Assembly (NCBI RefSeq): GCF_028502605.1
Contig: NC_079235.1
Location: 744,001 to 808,000, forward strand
DNA length: 64,000 nt
Origin: Trichoderma breve
Lineage: Eukaryota > Ascomycota > Sordariomycetes > Hypocreales > Hypocreaceae
Direction: 5' to 3'
The notes below the pieces were generated by a model. The model saw only the letters and a list, made by a program, of their open reading frames with translations. It was not told the DNA's origin and searched no databases. How positions within the stretch are numbered: position 1 is the first letter of the stretch; each line of letters starts with the position of its first letter. This document shows positions 47,220-58,526 of the stretch, piece by piece. A program made the translations under genes and the position numbers.

Positions 47220-47335
47220 ACCCTTCTTCCCCCTTCTCTGTGATCAATTCACTCGAAATCAACAGAGCTCTCAGAACTGAACAAATACTAAGATACTCTT
47301 CTAGTCTTGCTCATATTGACCCCGAACAATACAAA

Positions 47336-48904
47336 ATGGCACCGAAAGTCAACCGAAGGATTCTAGGGGCAGCACCTACTCCAGTTGGCCCATTGAACAA
47401 ATACCGCTTGTTATCCCCATCTGGCGCTGTGAGAGTCAGCCCCCTTTGTCTTGGAGCAATGAGCTTTGGCTCGGGATGGTTTGTGTCGCGTACGCCGCTG
47501 ATGGTAGACATTTCTGACTTTGTTGTTAGGAAAGGATATTTGGGAGACTGTGATCAAAAGGCTTCTGAAGAGATTCTTGACGTTTTTTATCAACAGGCAA
47601 GTCATATGCGTCTGAGGTTCGATTAAGATGGATTATTTACTAACGAAAATCTTAACTAGGGAGGTTCGTTATGTTTGGATAGAACGAATTCTTTTCACGG
47701 GTTTTCGTGGCTCACATCTTCATATCAGGCAACTTCATTGACACGTCCAACAATTATCAATTGGGGGAGTCTGAAACGATTATTGGCGAATGGATGAAAA
47801 AACGCGGAAACCGTGACGAGATGGGTGTGATTCCCTAATGACTTTACGAATACATCAAGTCGGTTTTATGCTAACGAACTTAATTGCTTCAAGTGATTGC
47901 TACGAAGTACACGACAAATTACGAAAACCATCCCGATTCGAAGAAATTGAAAGCCAACTATACCGGTAACGGCTCTAAAAGTCTCCATGTTTCTGTCGAA
48001 GCAAGCTTGAAGAAGCTGCAGACTGATTATATCGATCTCGTGAGCACCCTGTTATCCAGTCACTCATTTCTGCTGACATCTGCTTTTAGCTCTATGTCCA
48101 CTGGTGGGATTTTAGCACCTCAACTTCAGAGCTGATGATATCCCTGAATAATCTCGTGAATTCCGGAAAGGTCTTGTATCTAGGAATCAGTGACAGCCCA
48201 GCATGGGTCGTGAGGTATGTTCATCAAGTATAACGGTGCAAATTTCTGAATTAACAACGGAATATACAGCAAAGCAAACGAGTATGCAAGAAACCATGGC
48301 CTTCGACAGTTTTCTGTATACCAGGGACGTTGGTCCGCCGCCGCACGAGAATTTGAACGAGATATTATCCCCATGTGCAAAGCCGAAGGTATGGGTATAG
48401 CTCCCTGGGGTGCTCTCGGAGCTGGTAGATTCAAGACCGAAGAGCAACGCAACGCTCCAGGCGGACGCAATGTGGAGGCAACCGAAGGGGAGATCAAGGT
48501 TAGCAAAGTGTTGGAGGCTGTTGCTACTCGCAAGAACTCGATTATTACGAGCGTTGCGCTGGCATACGTAATGCACAAAGCGCCCTATGTCTTTCCTATT
48601 GTTGGTGGCCGCAAGGTAGAGCAGCTGAAGGAGAACATCGCAGCTCTGACGCTCAAGCTGACCGAGGAGGACATTGCGGAGATTGAAGCTGCGGTGCCGT
48701 TTGAACTGGGCTTTCCGTATGACCTTTTGTGGGGTGCGGAGGTTCCTGACAATGTGCAGAATGTTGGTCTTCTCGATAACGCTGGTAACTTTGAGTACGT
48801 GCCAGAGCAACAGGTATGTAATCGACCATGAGCTTGGATATATATTTACGCTGGATTATTGCTAACTTCAATAGCCTATTTCACCGTCCTGGGCTGAAGA
48901 GTAG
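47336..48904 (+). CDS. Aldo-keto reductase, NorB/aryl-alcohol dehydrogenase (AAD) type
   Basis: NADPH-dependent reductase of aromatic aldehydes or ketones. Eight exons: 47336-47478, 47530-47596, 47660-47663, 47729-47824, 47894-48039, 48090-48214, 48270-48813, 48875-48904, giving 384 residues. Family landmarks: [47 protein letters not shown] with catalytic D and Y, IATKYTT with [33 protein letters not shown], and [21 protein letters not shown]. Landmark GGNFIDT requires a 4-nt exon 3 (GGAG) between a GC-AG intron and a GT-AG intron. A simpler single intron (donor at 47,601) would give QQASNFIDT instead. The last exon is 30 nt and encodes PISPSWAEE. NorB-like and AAD enzymes work in aflatoxin-type and lignin-aromatic metabolism. 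The neighbouring EthD gene and two C6 regulators suggest a small aromatic-compound module. Confidence 0.92.
47660..47663 (+). other. 4-nt micro-exon of the aldo-keto reductase gene
   Basis: GGAG between acceptor AACTAG (branch TACTAAC 14-20 bases upstream) and donor GTTCGT. It completes the two conserved glycines of GGNFIDT in frame. Confidence 0.55.
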
Positions 48905-49057
48905 CTTACTTCTAGCTTGGAAGCCGGAAGGAAATTGTGAATATTTTTTGCTTTGGTCAATCCCACGAATATTGCAGCATAGAATTTGAGAGAATTTCTG
49001 ATTGTTAGCTATAGAAATTTCAGTCATCTTCAGCTGGTTTCTAAACAATGACTCTTC

Positions 49058-50820
49058 TCAAATTTGTCCATTCCATAATCTGGCAAAATATGCGGTAGCA
49101 TCAGAGTCCCAGATGCGAGAACTAACGCTATCTTCCAATGAGACGGCAAACTCTTGATTGTCTGCGATCCACTCCCCTCCCCCCAGATATCGACTACAAA
49201 ATAAAACTGCTTTACCGCCGACACGCTCAGGCAGAGAAACTTTAATATCGTTAAACCGTGATGAGTGAGGTACAACAGGCAGCGCACTCCCTGGCTGACA
49301 GGTCGGCATGATATCAAGATCCTCATATATACCCTCTTCTTCTCTAGCCATAATGTGTTCTGCCATACGAGCTACAAGAGGGCCGCTCCAGGCTCCTTCT
49401 CGATGAGGAGCTGACATGAGAATTTCGATAGCCATTCGCCGCAAGTTGGGCTGACGACACTTGATAACTGTGAAATATAACGGTGGAATGAACCCCATGT
49501 CTGCCGTGAAGCAAATCGCAGGCATTACATATCCGGTAAGCTTTTTGAATGCTAGGTACGCGTTGTGCATCACGTCCCATAGCTCGGTGGCTTGTCTAAG
49601 AAGGGCTTCGAAATTTGAGTTATACGAATCAAAGATCATCTCATCGGTGCCACGCAAAGAGGTTGCGGCCATGATTGTGGCCATTGTATGATATAGACGC
49701 AGAAGTGGTGTACGATACATTTTCCGCGGGGTAAGATCCGCAAGTAATCCTCTCTGGCTGGAATTGAAAGCCTGCAGCCATCGTATCAGGGCGATGTCGA
49801 GTTCCTCTTTCCATTGATATAACTGTTCTGAGACCTGCTTCTGATTGTGAAGGATATTTCTGCCCTGCTGGGTTAGATTATAGACGCCGTTGATGAGAGA
49901 ATCAAGATGTTTTCGAGCTTCAGTATGGTTCTGAAAACTTGAGGGAATATTGTATTTCGGTCCGTCTGGCGCGCGTTCACTAACAAAAATGTGATGGTTT
50001 GATACTTGTCCGAAAAGCATTGCCTGGATGTTGAGTCGAGAAAACACTTCGACCAACGCGTCCTCGACAGACTGAGGATGCGTCCGCAAAACAATAGGAC
50101 CATCCAACGATGTGATGCCCTGACGTGTTTGGATTTCTCGAAGGAGCTGCATACCATTGGTCAAGTGCGCGTGCCCGGTTTTGAAGCCTCCCCTCAGTAA
50201 TTCAAGACAGGCGAAGATCATGCATGTTATCAGTGACACGCGGAGTGCGTCATTGTCGAGACGATTGAGATGTCGACGAAGGTGTTGTATTGCTTGGTTA
50301 TACTCCACCAAAGAGATTGCCTCCTCATTCTTATGCGCTGCACCAAGAGCAGTTGCCGCATGGAGAACAGCAGGGTCTTCAACGCAAGCTTGGAATACCA
50401 GCGAATTCCAGAAACCGGATTCAAAGACCCCGGGCAATTTGTTGACAGTATACTTGCGAAAGTATTCAAATCCGATGCTGCAGGGTTTTCCAGAAATCTC
50501 CTGAACTTGAGAGAGTACAATGGTGTTTGAAAGCGCACTGGCTCGCTTGTCTTTCAGCTTGCTGGGGGCTTTGCTAACACTATCCCAGATTCCGTAGCCG
50601 TCACACACACGACCCGTTGAGAGACATCTTTCACAAGAAGGTCTTGCCTCATCACATTTTACTCGACGTTTTCTTTTTTGGTTCGTCAGCTGGACCAACT
50701 GTGGCGGAATGGCCGGGCTAAATGATGGTAGAGGAACGCATACTTGCAAGTCAGACAGCCTGTTTTCACCTTGCGGCGGTTTTGGGGCCTATTAGTTTTC
50801 GGAACCTCAGGAGCTTCCAT
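49058..50820 (-). CDS. Zn2Cys6 transcription factor with long fungal-specific domain
   Basis: Two exons, 50744-50820 and 49058-50672 (71-base GT-AG intron), give 563 residues. The zinc cluster is GCLTCKKRRVKCDEARPSC plus ERCLSTGRVC, with C22, C25, C32, C39, C42 and C49 and canonical spacing; the intron splits the cluster just after C25, so an ATG within the second exon region would lose half of the DNA-binding domain. The remainder (FEYFRKYTVNKLPGVFESGFW, VLHAATALGAAH, HLTNGMQLLRE) is the middle-homology type of many fungal C6 regulators. It is convergent with the aldo-keto reductase, 153 bases between stops, completing a regulator-enzyme-enzyme-regulator group. Confidence 0.92.
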
Positions 50821-53800
50821 CACGCTCTTCAGTCCCATTTAGGAGCTTGCAAAACTCTATGGAATAATTGAAAGCAGAAGAAACGAATAATAATGAGAAA
50901 AATAAATATATGAAAAGGAATACTTCAGAGAGTCGCAAGTTGCTGAGATGTACTTCTCTCAGATGCCAAAGTAACGAGATAGGCAATCCCCATACCAAAC
51001 TGTTAAAAGATTATCCACTGGTTGCTTCGGATCATTCGCCTTATGATTGGCCGGAACGGTATCAATCCAGCACTAGTCCTCTCCAGACCCTCCTCGCCTT
51101 TTGTGCCGGACGGAGTTACACGTAGCCCCGGTCGCCAATCGGTGCCAGATCTCACCGGGAATATTCCTCATCCAGTCAAGATACTGGAAACGGTATTTAG
51201 CTGGAAATCTTTGATGCGATTCTTTTGTTTGTTATAGCCGTCTCTGTGCCATGTATTAAAATATGTGAATGATATACACATTTAACCGGTATATGAGCTA
51301 TATAAATTAGACGCAACTCTCTATATGACCTGGTGCTCTGAAATGACATATCACGACTCTCGTGAAGGGCTCCTATAAAGTCAGTAGTTACCTATATATT
51401 AATAGCTTGACAGCCTTGATGTACCTATAATTACTGATATACCGCATAGAAACTGATCTTGTGTGGCTGCAACAACGCTTGAAAAAGATATGTGCAATTA
51501 AGGCGCAACTGATTGCTTTTTTACGCCACAAAAGGTGTTTTCGGATCTATATTCCAATTGCAGATCATAAAGAACAGTGTCTGTGCTTTTTTAGCCACTT
51601 CCTTTGACGATGCAATCTTCGCATTAATCAGTAGTGCTACTAAAACATCCTACGGTTAAATCTTCTCATCTGGAAATGACTGGGGCTGTAGAACGAGGAA
51701 ATAAACCGGAGCAGACTTTCTATCTCCGTGGCAGAAAGACTTTGTTTGCATTCCTTCTTTAATCCTCGACTATGGAAACGTGGGTCTTGATAAAGCTCTT
51801 CCTGCGGCGGCAGCTTCTCATTGTGAGTTTATGAAAGTAATCTGCTGTACAACAAGCGTCATCGTTATTTCACACAGAGGCGCCATCTGGATACCACGCA
51901 TAATAAAACAGGATAAATGCACAAAATTAATATTTTATGGTTGAATCATTGCAAGTCTGTGGGCCACCATCTTGCGCATTGAAAGAGACGCCGTTGGTGC
52001 ACTAGGAAGCAGACGAACTTCATATATGGGGGGTGGCCATCTGATATCTCATGTCCTAATTTTGATACGTAGTGAGGGGATTAGAACCTAGAAAACACAA
52101 GCAATCATCAGAAGACACTTGAAGGACTAGGTATCTTGTAGATGGAGGGCGCATCCTCCACGATTGTTTGAGACTCTTGAACTCCACGTTGTCACTGGGG
52201 CATTGTAACCAACCACTCTCCATATCCATCTATGCATCTAATCTCATCAAACGATTATGTAACCGCAAGTTGTCAAATTAATCTTCAGTCAACAACGTCA
52301 AGGGCTCACGGCTGACCGGTATTCGCGACATCCGGATGGAACCAGAAAGAGCACAAAAGAATGACAAAAGATGTGCCAAGAGGATAAAACTCTGATGGCG
52401 GGGTGAAACACGAGTTTTTCTAGCTCTGGGCATGTCACCTTCCGGATTGGAAGCTGATGAGCATTCCACTAGAAGGAAACATTAAGAGTCATCCAGTGTA
52501 TGAGTTGTATCTGTGTCGTTGTTTGTTGTTTTTACTTGTGAACTGGCGGTAGGGCAGGCATTTCAGATATGATGAAATTTTAAATGCTGCAATGGCTCTG
52601 CGAACAAACTATAATGGAGCCAAACGGTAGAGATGGTTTTTGTATAAAGTATTCTGAGCTGTTGCTGTAGTGTGAGGTGAGCATGCTTTGAGGAGCTGTA
52701 TCCACACCATGTGAGAAGCTGCCCTATCGAGATGACGTGGGAGGGCGCTCCAAGTTTTATGCTACATTTACGGATGACCGCTTTGGATAGGCTAAACAAC
52801 CAACAAGAAGAAAGTCCAAGCTACCTTGTACTAATTTATCCTTTCTTGGGGGCCGTTATCATGTTGTATCAGCTAGTTTTTCAACTGGTGCGTAGACAAC
52901 TTGGAGCTGGGAGACTTTAAAAAACCTCGACATCAAGTAGTGATGGCGACTCGGACCATCTTAAGACCCAATGGCATAATACTGAAGAGATTTGGGCTAA
53001 GTGTTTGCCACGAGGTAAAAAAAAAAAAAGGAATTTCTTCACAGACGCCGATTCTCAAGTTTGCAGACACCGCGTTGAGACCAGGCCATGCACTCCGAAG
53101 CCACTGCCGGCCAGTGTCCGATCCGGCAAGTCGTCCCGAAACTTCTAGCGCAGTACCGTCTCCGTCCTAGACCCTAAAACAGCTCGACCGTAAATCTCTT
53201 CGCAAGCCGGCTTGTGCGCCTCTTGTCTGCACTCTGTGAACTATCACGCTGGTACGGATGTGAATGCATCAACAGTGTGGGCGGGGCCCTATTGATCTTC
53301 AGGGACCATGTTCCTTGTTCCGCGCCAGTATCGGCGATCCCGGCTTGCTCGGGTCCTCACCGGCTAACCCTTTGACTTGTGCAAACTCTGCGAGGGAGAA
53401 ATCTTAGTGGCCAATGGCAGATCCGGGAAATGGGTCCAGTAAGTAGGGGAAATCTGTCCGCCAAAGCATTTCGAGGCAGGCCGGCTGTCGGGGACTCCCT
53501 CTCCACGTTGCAAGAAGCCGGGATGCATTGGTTCATGCCTCTGTCTCCCCTAGGGATGCAGGCCAGCTCGTTGCGTAGGCAGCTTAACCTCTTCTGAGTC
53601 GAGCCGCACATCCAAATCTCAACTCCTTTTCTTCCTATTGGCAGCCAAGCGAGCCCTTGGGCTGTCAAACTGCGGACATAAAATTTCTCGCACCTAAAAC
53701 AAATGCGCTCTTGATTCATGGTTGGGTGCCACCAGAATGGTGTCATTCAGACCATGCGTGGCGTTGCACGCTAAAGCGGGATCCGTTGTCGCCCTGGTCT

Positions 53801-54492
53801 TCTCCAAAGATGACCGCTGGAAGTAGCGCGGGGCAAAATCTTGAGAAATCCCGATGAATAATGGGAAAGCCGTATTATCTGTAAGATTCTCCAAGGGTCC
53901 AAAAGGGTCTCTCTGAGGCCATCTGAAGAATCAGCACGTAGCAGAAAGTCTAATTCCAGCTGATTGGAATCTCATATAAAGAGTTCTGGCATGCCAATGG
54001 CCACCGTTTCGTGTCCTGTGCGTCGCACTTTGTACTGTAGAAGGATTGTTGGCGCAGATCCGGTATTGCGAAATTTGAACCACGGTCCACCTCATTAAGT
54101 ACCAGTCACGCAATCGATCTTGGTACTCGATATAGTAGGTACGCATCTGCCTCTGGGCCCATAACCCCACGAGTCGTGGCATCATTGAGTAAGATATCTC
54201 GTGATTGCTCCTGTTCAACCGCCTAGCTTAGCCGCCGTTGGGAGCTGAGACGAGTTCCTCTGCGAAGTCCGGGCGGTGTACAGACGGCTCGGCGTTGTGT
54301 CACATCCAGCCAGCCACTGCAAAATAAATACTCTTTTGGCCTCCCATCCATCTTCAGCCCTTTTCTTCCCCCTTTCTGTCTTTATTCTTCCCCAGAAAAG
54401 CGAATTGGTTCGATAAAAGTCGGATTGTATCCTCCCACGCAGACGATTCTCTCTCTGGAACAAAATCCTCAGTATATCCATAATCAATCATC
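50821..54492. other. 3.7 kb non-coding region, A/T-rich left half
   Basis: 51,240-52,560 is A/T- and TA-rich and contains the second copy of the diverged repeat. 52,900-54,300 returns to normal composition but shows no coding structure; the frame at 53,357-53,746 (-) has no family features. It may be an eroded, RIP-mutated element. Confidence 0.5.
52032..52200. repeat. Diverged dispersed repeat, copy B
   Basis: Partner of 33,891-34,065, in the same orientation and block order. Matching blocks: 52,032-52,068, 52,117-52,140 and the 11-mer at 52,176-52,186. Most mismatches are C/T or G/A. Confidence 0.45.
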
Positions 54493-55198
54493 ATGGCCGC
54501 TTCAGTCGAGTTGGTGCAGCCTCTGGACGTGGCCTCATTGCCCAAGGAGGCCACCCCGGTTCTGGAATTGAACCCTATTGACGAAGAGAGGTTCATCGTC
54601 AAGTCGCCATACACAGATAAGGAGCATCTGCTTGACCTGGATACCCTTTCTCATGAAGGCGCCATAGTGGCGAGGGCTTTGCAAACCTTCAAGTCAATTC
54701 GCGATGACTATGCCACTGCACCCTATGTCGAATCATTCAACTGGCCTGAAGTCCTCGAGGAGGTGAAGCGCTTGGCTCAGCAATCCGGAAGGCCGTTCAA
54801 AGAGATTTCTTTCTACATCGTCGCATTCCGGTCGCAGATTAAGCCGAGCACCCATTATGGCGACCTTGGCGTGTTGGATAAGGCTTCTCATGCTGAAGCC
54901 GTTGCCAGTGGAGGCTTCTTGAAGTAAGAGAGAGACGCCCGGGTGCTTCGCCGCTCACTTTGACGTCGCGCTAACCGAATGAAACAGATATTGGTTTGGT
55001 TCGCCTGATCCTGAGCTCAGAAATCTGGCAACCTGCGTTTGGAGATCGAGAGAGGACGCAATGGTCGGTGGTAGAGGACCAGCGCACCGCAAGGCAGTCG
55101 GCGCCACCCGAAACTTGTATGCTTTCTGGAAGATTGACCAGCACCGACTCACCATCCGCGACAATGTGGACGACTGGGTGATTGAGGACTGGGAGTGA
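54493..55198 (+). CDS. UPF0643 family protein
   Basis: Two exons, 54493-54923 and 54988-55198 (64-base GT-AG intron), give 213 residues. The central and C-terminal sequence is characteristic of this fungal family of unknown function: FYIVAFRSQIKPSTHYGDLG, DKASHAEAVASGGFLKYWFG, NLATCVWRSREDA, GPAHRKAVGATRNLYAFWKI and a final DWVIEDW. No signal peptide or membrane segment. The pattern of conserved Trp, His and Arg suggests a small-molecule-binding fold, but no activity is established. The gene lies upstream of eIF3h in the same direction. Confidence 0.9.
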
Positions 55199-55945
55199 AC
55201 TAATGGGCATTTGACACCTAGCTAAGCAACTTTGCTTGGCTGCCCAGTCTTAACTTTTGAGAGAGCGAGACAAGGACGATGATTTTTTTTTTTTTTTTGA
55301 ACGAAACAAAGGGACTTTGGAGCATTCTGGGATATGTTTGGGATTGAAAAGCGTCATTGCCAAAAGTGCAATTTTTCTTTATGTATGATATCATGAGGGG
55401 CAAGCGAGCATTGTGTTGGGATTTCAAAACAAAAATGAAGCAACTGGAGGATAGAGTAGAAATAGATTGAAGTAATACTTGCATGACTTGACAAAAAGAA
55501 AGCGATTTGCAGTGAGGCGCGAGACGCGAAACGCGCCGGCACAGCCAGGGCATCAGGACTCCCGAATGCTTGGCTAGGGCATGTTGACTTCTGAACGTTT
55601 TGTGAGATGTAAATCTTGATGTATTCGTCTACTTATGGCTATTTCTAGAGTGTCGCAAAAGTCATTTCGAGAGGCGGCGAATCCCGTGTGATGCTGGAAA
55701 TGTCGCAAGGTAAGGTTGGAGGACGCAAAAGGTTGGCGGTTTGGCGGCGTATTTGGCCCCCTCAAATTCTGCCACCGCCCACCGCCCCGAACCCACAACG
55801 CCCACAAATCTGGTAGGCGAAAAGTTCGATATTCCCAACACCAAGAGCGAGCGCTCCTGAAGCTCATCATCCAGCGACTCTCGGCGTCAACCTCGGCTCG
55901 TCACCCGCCCATTTCTCTCCTTCTCGCCTCCCAGAACCTCCCAAA
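55199..55945. other. Intergenic region between UPF0643 and eIF3h genes
   Basis: These 747 bases hold the UPF0643 3' region (T run at about 55,283-55,298) and a compact eIF3h promoter ending in a C/T-rich tract. No gene seen. Confidence 0.5.
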
Positions 55946-57182
55946 ATGAGCGAAGCTCCGAAAGATGCGCCTTTCCAGGCGGTGCAGGTCGATGCTCTGG
56001 TGAGTTGCAGCTCGCATTGCCCCACCTTGCCTCGACGAAGACGATGATGATCCAAGGACTGACACCTGGCAAAGGTCATTCTGAAAATCGCCAGACACTG
56101 CTCGTCGACCTTCCCGACCGTGGCCACCGGCTCCCTCGTGGGCATGGACCAGAATGGCACCCTGGAGATCACAAACACCTTCGCTTTCCCTACCGTCGAC
56201 AACTCCGCCGCCGACACTCACCAGAACGATGCCACAAACGCTGCCGCCGCGGCACCCCGCGCAAAGGCCAACATCACCTACCAGGGCGAGATGATCCGAC
56301 ACCTGAAGGAGGTCAATGTGGATGCCAACAACGTCGGATGGTACACAAGCGCAACCATGGGCAACTTTGTCAACCTTGCCTTTATCGAGAACCAGTTCCA
56401 CTACCAGAAGGATAACGAGAAGACCATTGCCCTGGTATATGACACCAGCCGCAGCTCACAGGGAACCTTGGCTCTCAAGGCCTACCGCCTGACCAACCTC
56501 TTCATGACTGTTTACAAGGAGGGCAAGTTTACTACTGAGAGGTGAGTCGGTTTGTTTGCAATCAGCGCGGGAATTCGGCATTGGTGGGTTGGACATGATG
56601 ATGCTGACGTGTTTTTGAAATAGCCTGCAAAAGTCCAAGCTCTCGTTCCGCGACATTCTCCAGGAGTATCCTCTCAACGTCTACAACTCACACCTCCTCA
56701 CCTCCTTCCTCCACCAGCTGCCCTCGCCCGCCGTCGCCGCCGAGGCCAAGGAGCCAACCCTCAGCGAGCTCAACAACGACCGCATCAAGGCTCCTCTATA
56801 CCCTTCCATCGACAACCTGGACCTGTCTGTCGACCCCTTCCTTGAGAAGACCTGCGACCTGCTGCTCGAGAGCATCGAGTCCCACTACGTGGACCTCAAC
56901 AACTTCCAGTTCTACCAACGCCAGCTGGCGCGTGAGCAGACCAAGATTACACAATGGCAGGCCAAGCGAAAGGCGGAGAATGCGCAGCGCACTCTTGCCA
57001 AGCAGGCCCCGCTACCGGAAGACGAGTGGCAGCGGCTGTTCAAGCTGCCTCAGGAGCCCAGCCGGCTGGAGGGCATGCTCAACGCCAAACAGGTTGAGCA
57101 GTACAGCAAGCAGGTGGACGGATTCACGGCCAACATCAGCGCAAAGATGTTTGCCGTTCGGGAAAACCTGCTGCCTCAGTAA
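55946..57182 (+). CDS. eIF3h: Translation initiation factor eIF3 subunit h
   Basis: MPN-domain subunit of the eIF3 complex, acting in 43S preinitiation-complex recruitment. Three exons, 55946-55999, 56075-56541 and 56624-57182, with GT-AG introns of 75 and 82 bases, give 359 residues. The MPN domain begins [17 protein letters not shown] and continues through [22 protein letters not shown] and [16 protein letters not shown]. The JAMM metal-binding HxH is absent, as expected for this non-catalytic subunit. The C-terminal half carries [21 protein letters not shown] and a helical tail. Budding yeast lacks this subunit, while filamentous fungi retain it, consistent with the lineage. Confidence 0.96.
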
Positions 57183-58526
57183 GCGGATTTGAGCTCAACT
57201 TAAAAAACTCTTGTAAAGGTCTTTAGTGGGGTGAGGCAATTGGCGGCAGGGTGCATTGACGGCGTTCCGGTTTGGGTGGAATATAATAAAGTACTTCTGG
57301 TCTAGATCTGCAGCGACAAGAGAGTCATAAAAAAGAAGTGTTTGAAATGAAGGATTTCTACGGCTTCGACTTGTATTTTGCTGTTAAGGTAGATACCACT
57401 GTGAACTTTTTTTTCTTCTTTACCTAGGTAATTTTTTCTTTCTTCTTTTGCTTCCATATCCTGACTGTCTGCTGGTGTGTCAAACCCGCAGATAGACGGT
57501 CCATATCTCGCTCTTTGGCTTCATATCTATTGCAATTGATCACCTCGCCTTTTCTTGGACCTTCCTGTTTGCTTATATCGAAATTCGGGGCTTTTCCCCC
57601 TGGGCCTGTTGCTGATACGCAGGATGCATGCGGGGAATCCTGAAGGGGAAAAGCACCGATAGGGGAGCAGCAGGATGCGGCAGAAGGACGAAATATCGCC
57701 GTAACAGTCAAGTAAGTAAGACAGGACACACGGCGATTAGGCCGACTGAGCGAGGCCCAAGGAAATAAGTGAGTATATACGAGTACGAGAGCGAGAGATT
57801 CTATTAGTACTAGTAGGCAGTAGTTGAATTTTGGTCGGCCCATCGGCGTTTGTCTGTACTAATGCTTGAGGAATGTGTGTATATACGTGTATTTTGTTGA
57901 TTTGCTCCCCATTGAGTCGAGAGCCTAAAGAAATGCAGAAATGCAGATGAATCTTCATCCCGCTGATGCCCAAATGTATATACCCGGGCTATTCTCTGCC
58001 TGTCCTCTCCATGTCCATGTCCCATCCCAATCCATCCATCCAGCGTCACCACAGTCTGACATCTGACAGGCCTTGACAGGCTCAACCGCCCATAATCACC
58101 GCAGAATCCCAGCATCCTGCGTATCAACCCCCCGGCTCCTGGTGAGACGTGGCCCGGCCTGGCTTCGCTTTTTTGCATGTGCAAGCAAGTCGGTGCCATT
58201 GGGATCCCCAACAACCATAAGCCGTCAAGTGTGCAGTCCAGCCGCCCTTCTTATTCGCTCCTCGAAAAATCGAAATCCATCCGAATCTAATCTGCCCCGC
58301 TTGGTGAGAAATTTTGCCCCTCTAAACACACCGCCCGCTTTTCAACGGGATTTCCCCTCCTCGGCCGCTGCTTGTAACTTCTTTTTATTTGGGCACATCC
58401 CACTCGATTTTTCTTCTTCTTCTACCTCTCTGCTCTCTTCATCCCGCACCTCAATTCCTCCTCCCACGTCTTTTTATCTTTTATTCATCAGTCCTTGAGC
58501 CTCTTCTTCAGCTCAATTCCCTCACA
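57183..58526. other. Intergenic region upstream of the SAHH gene
   Basis: 1.3 kb. The right end (58,250-58,520) is strongly C/T-rich, fitting a highly expressed gene's leader. No gene recognised. Confidence 0.55.

Larger units (their letters stand above)
46249..47335. promoter_or_regulatory. Shared divergent promoter of EthD and aldo-keto reductase genes
   Basis: A 1.1 kb bidirectional control region, A/T-rich from ~46,630 to 47,230. It contains a TATA-like word near the reductase and a CGGTCGG direct triplet at 47,053-47,059 of the type recognised by Zn2Cys6 factors. No gene seen. Confidence 0.5.

Noticed and set aside
48187..48810. 207-codon antisense frame over the aldo-keto reductase
   Set aside because: It crosses the spliced intron at 48,215-48,269 and opposes a conserved coding exon.
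53357..53746. 129-codon frame on the - strand
   Set aside because: Cys/Arg-rich without zinc-binding spacing; no domain; in an eroded non-coding region.
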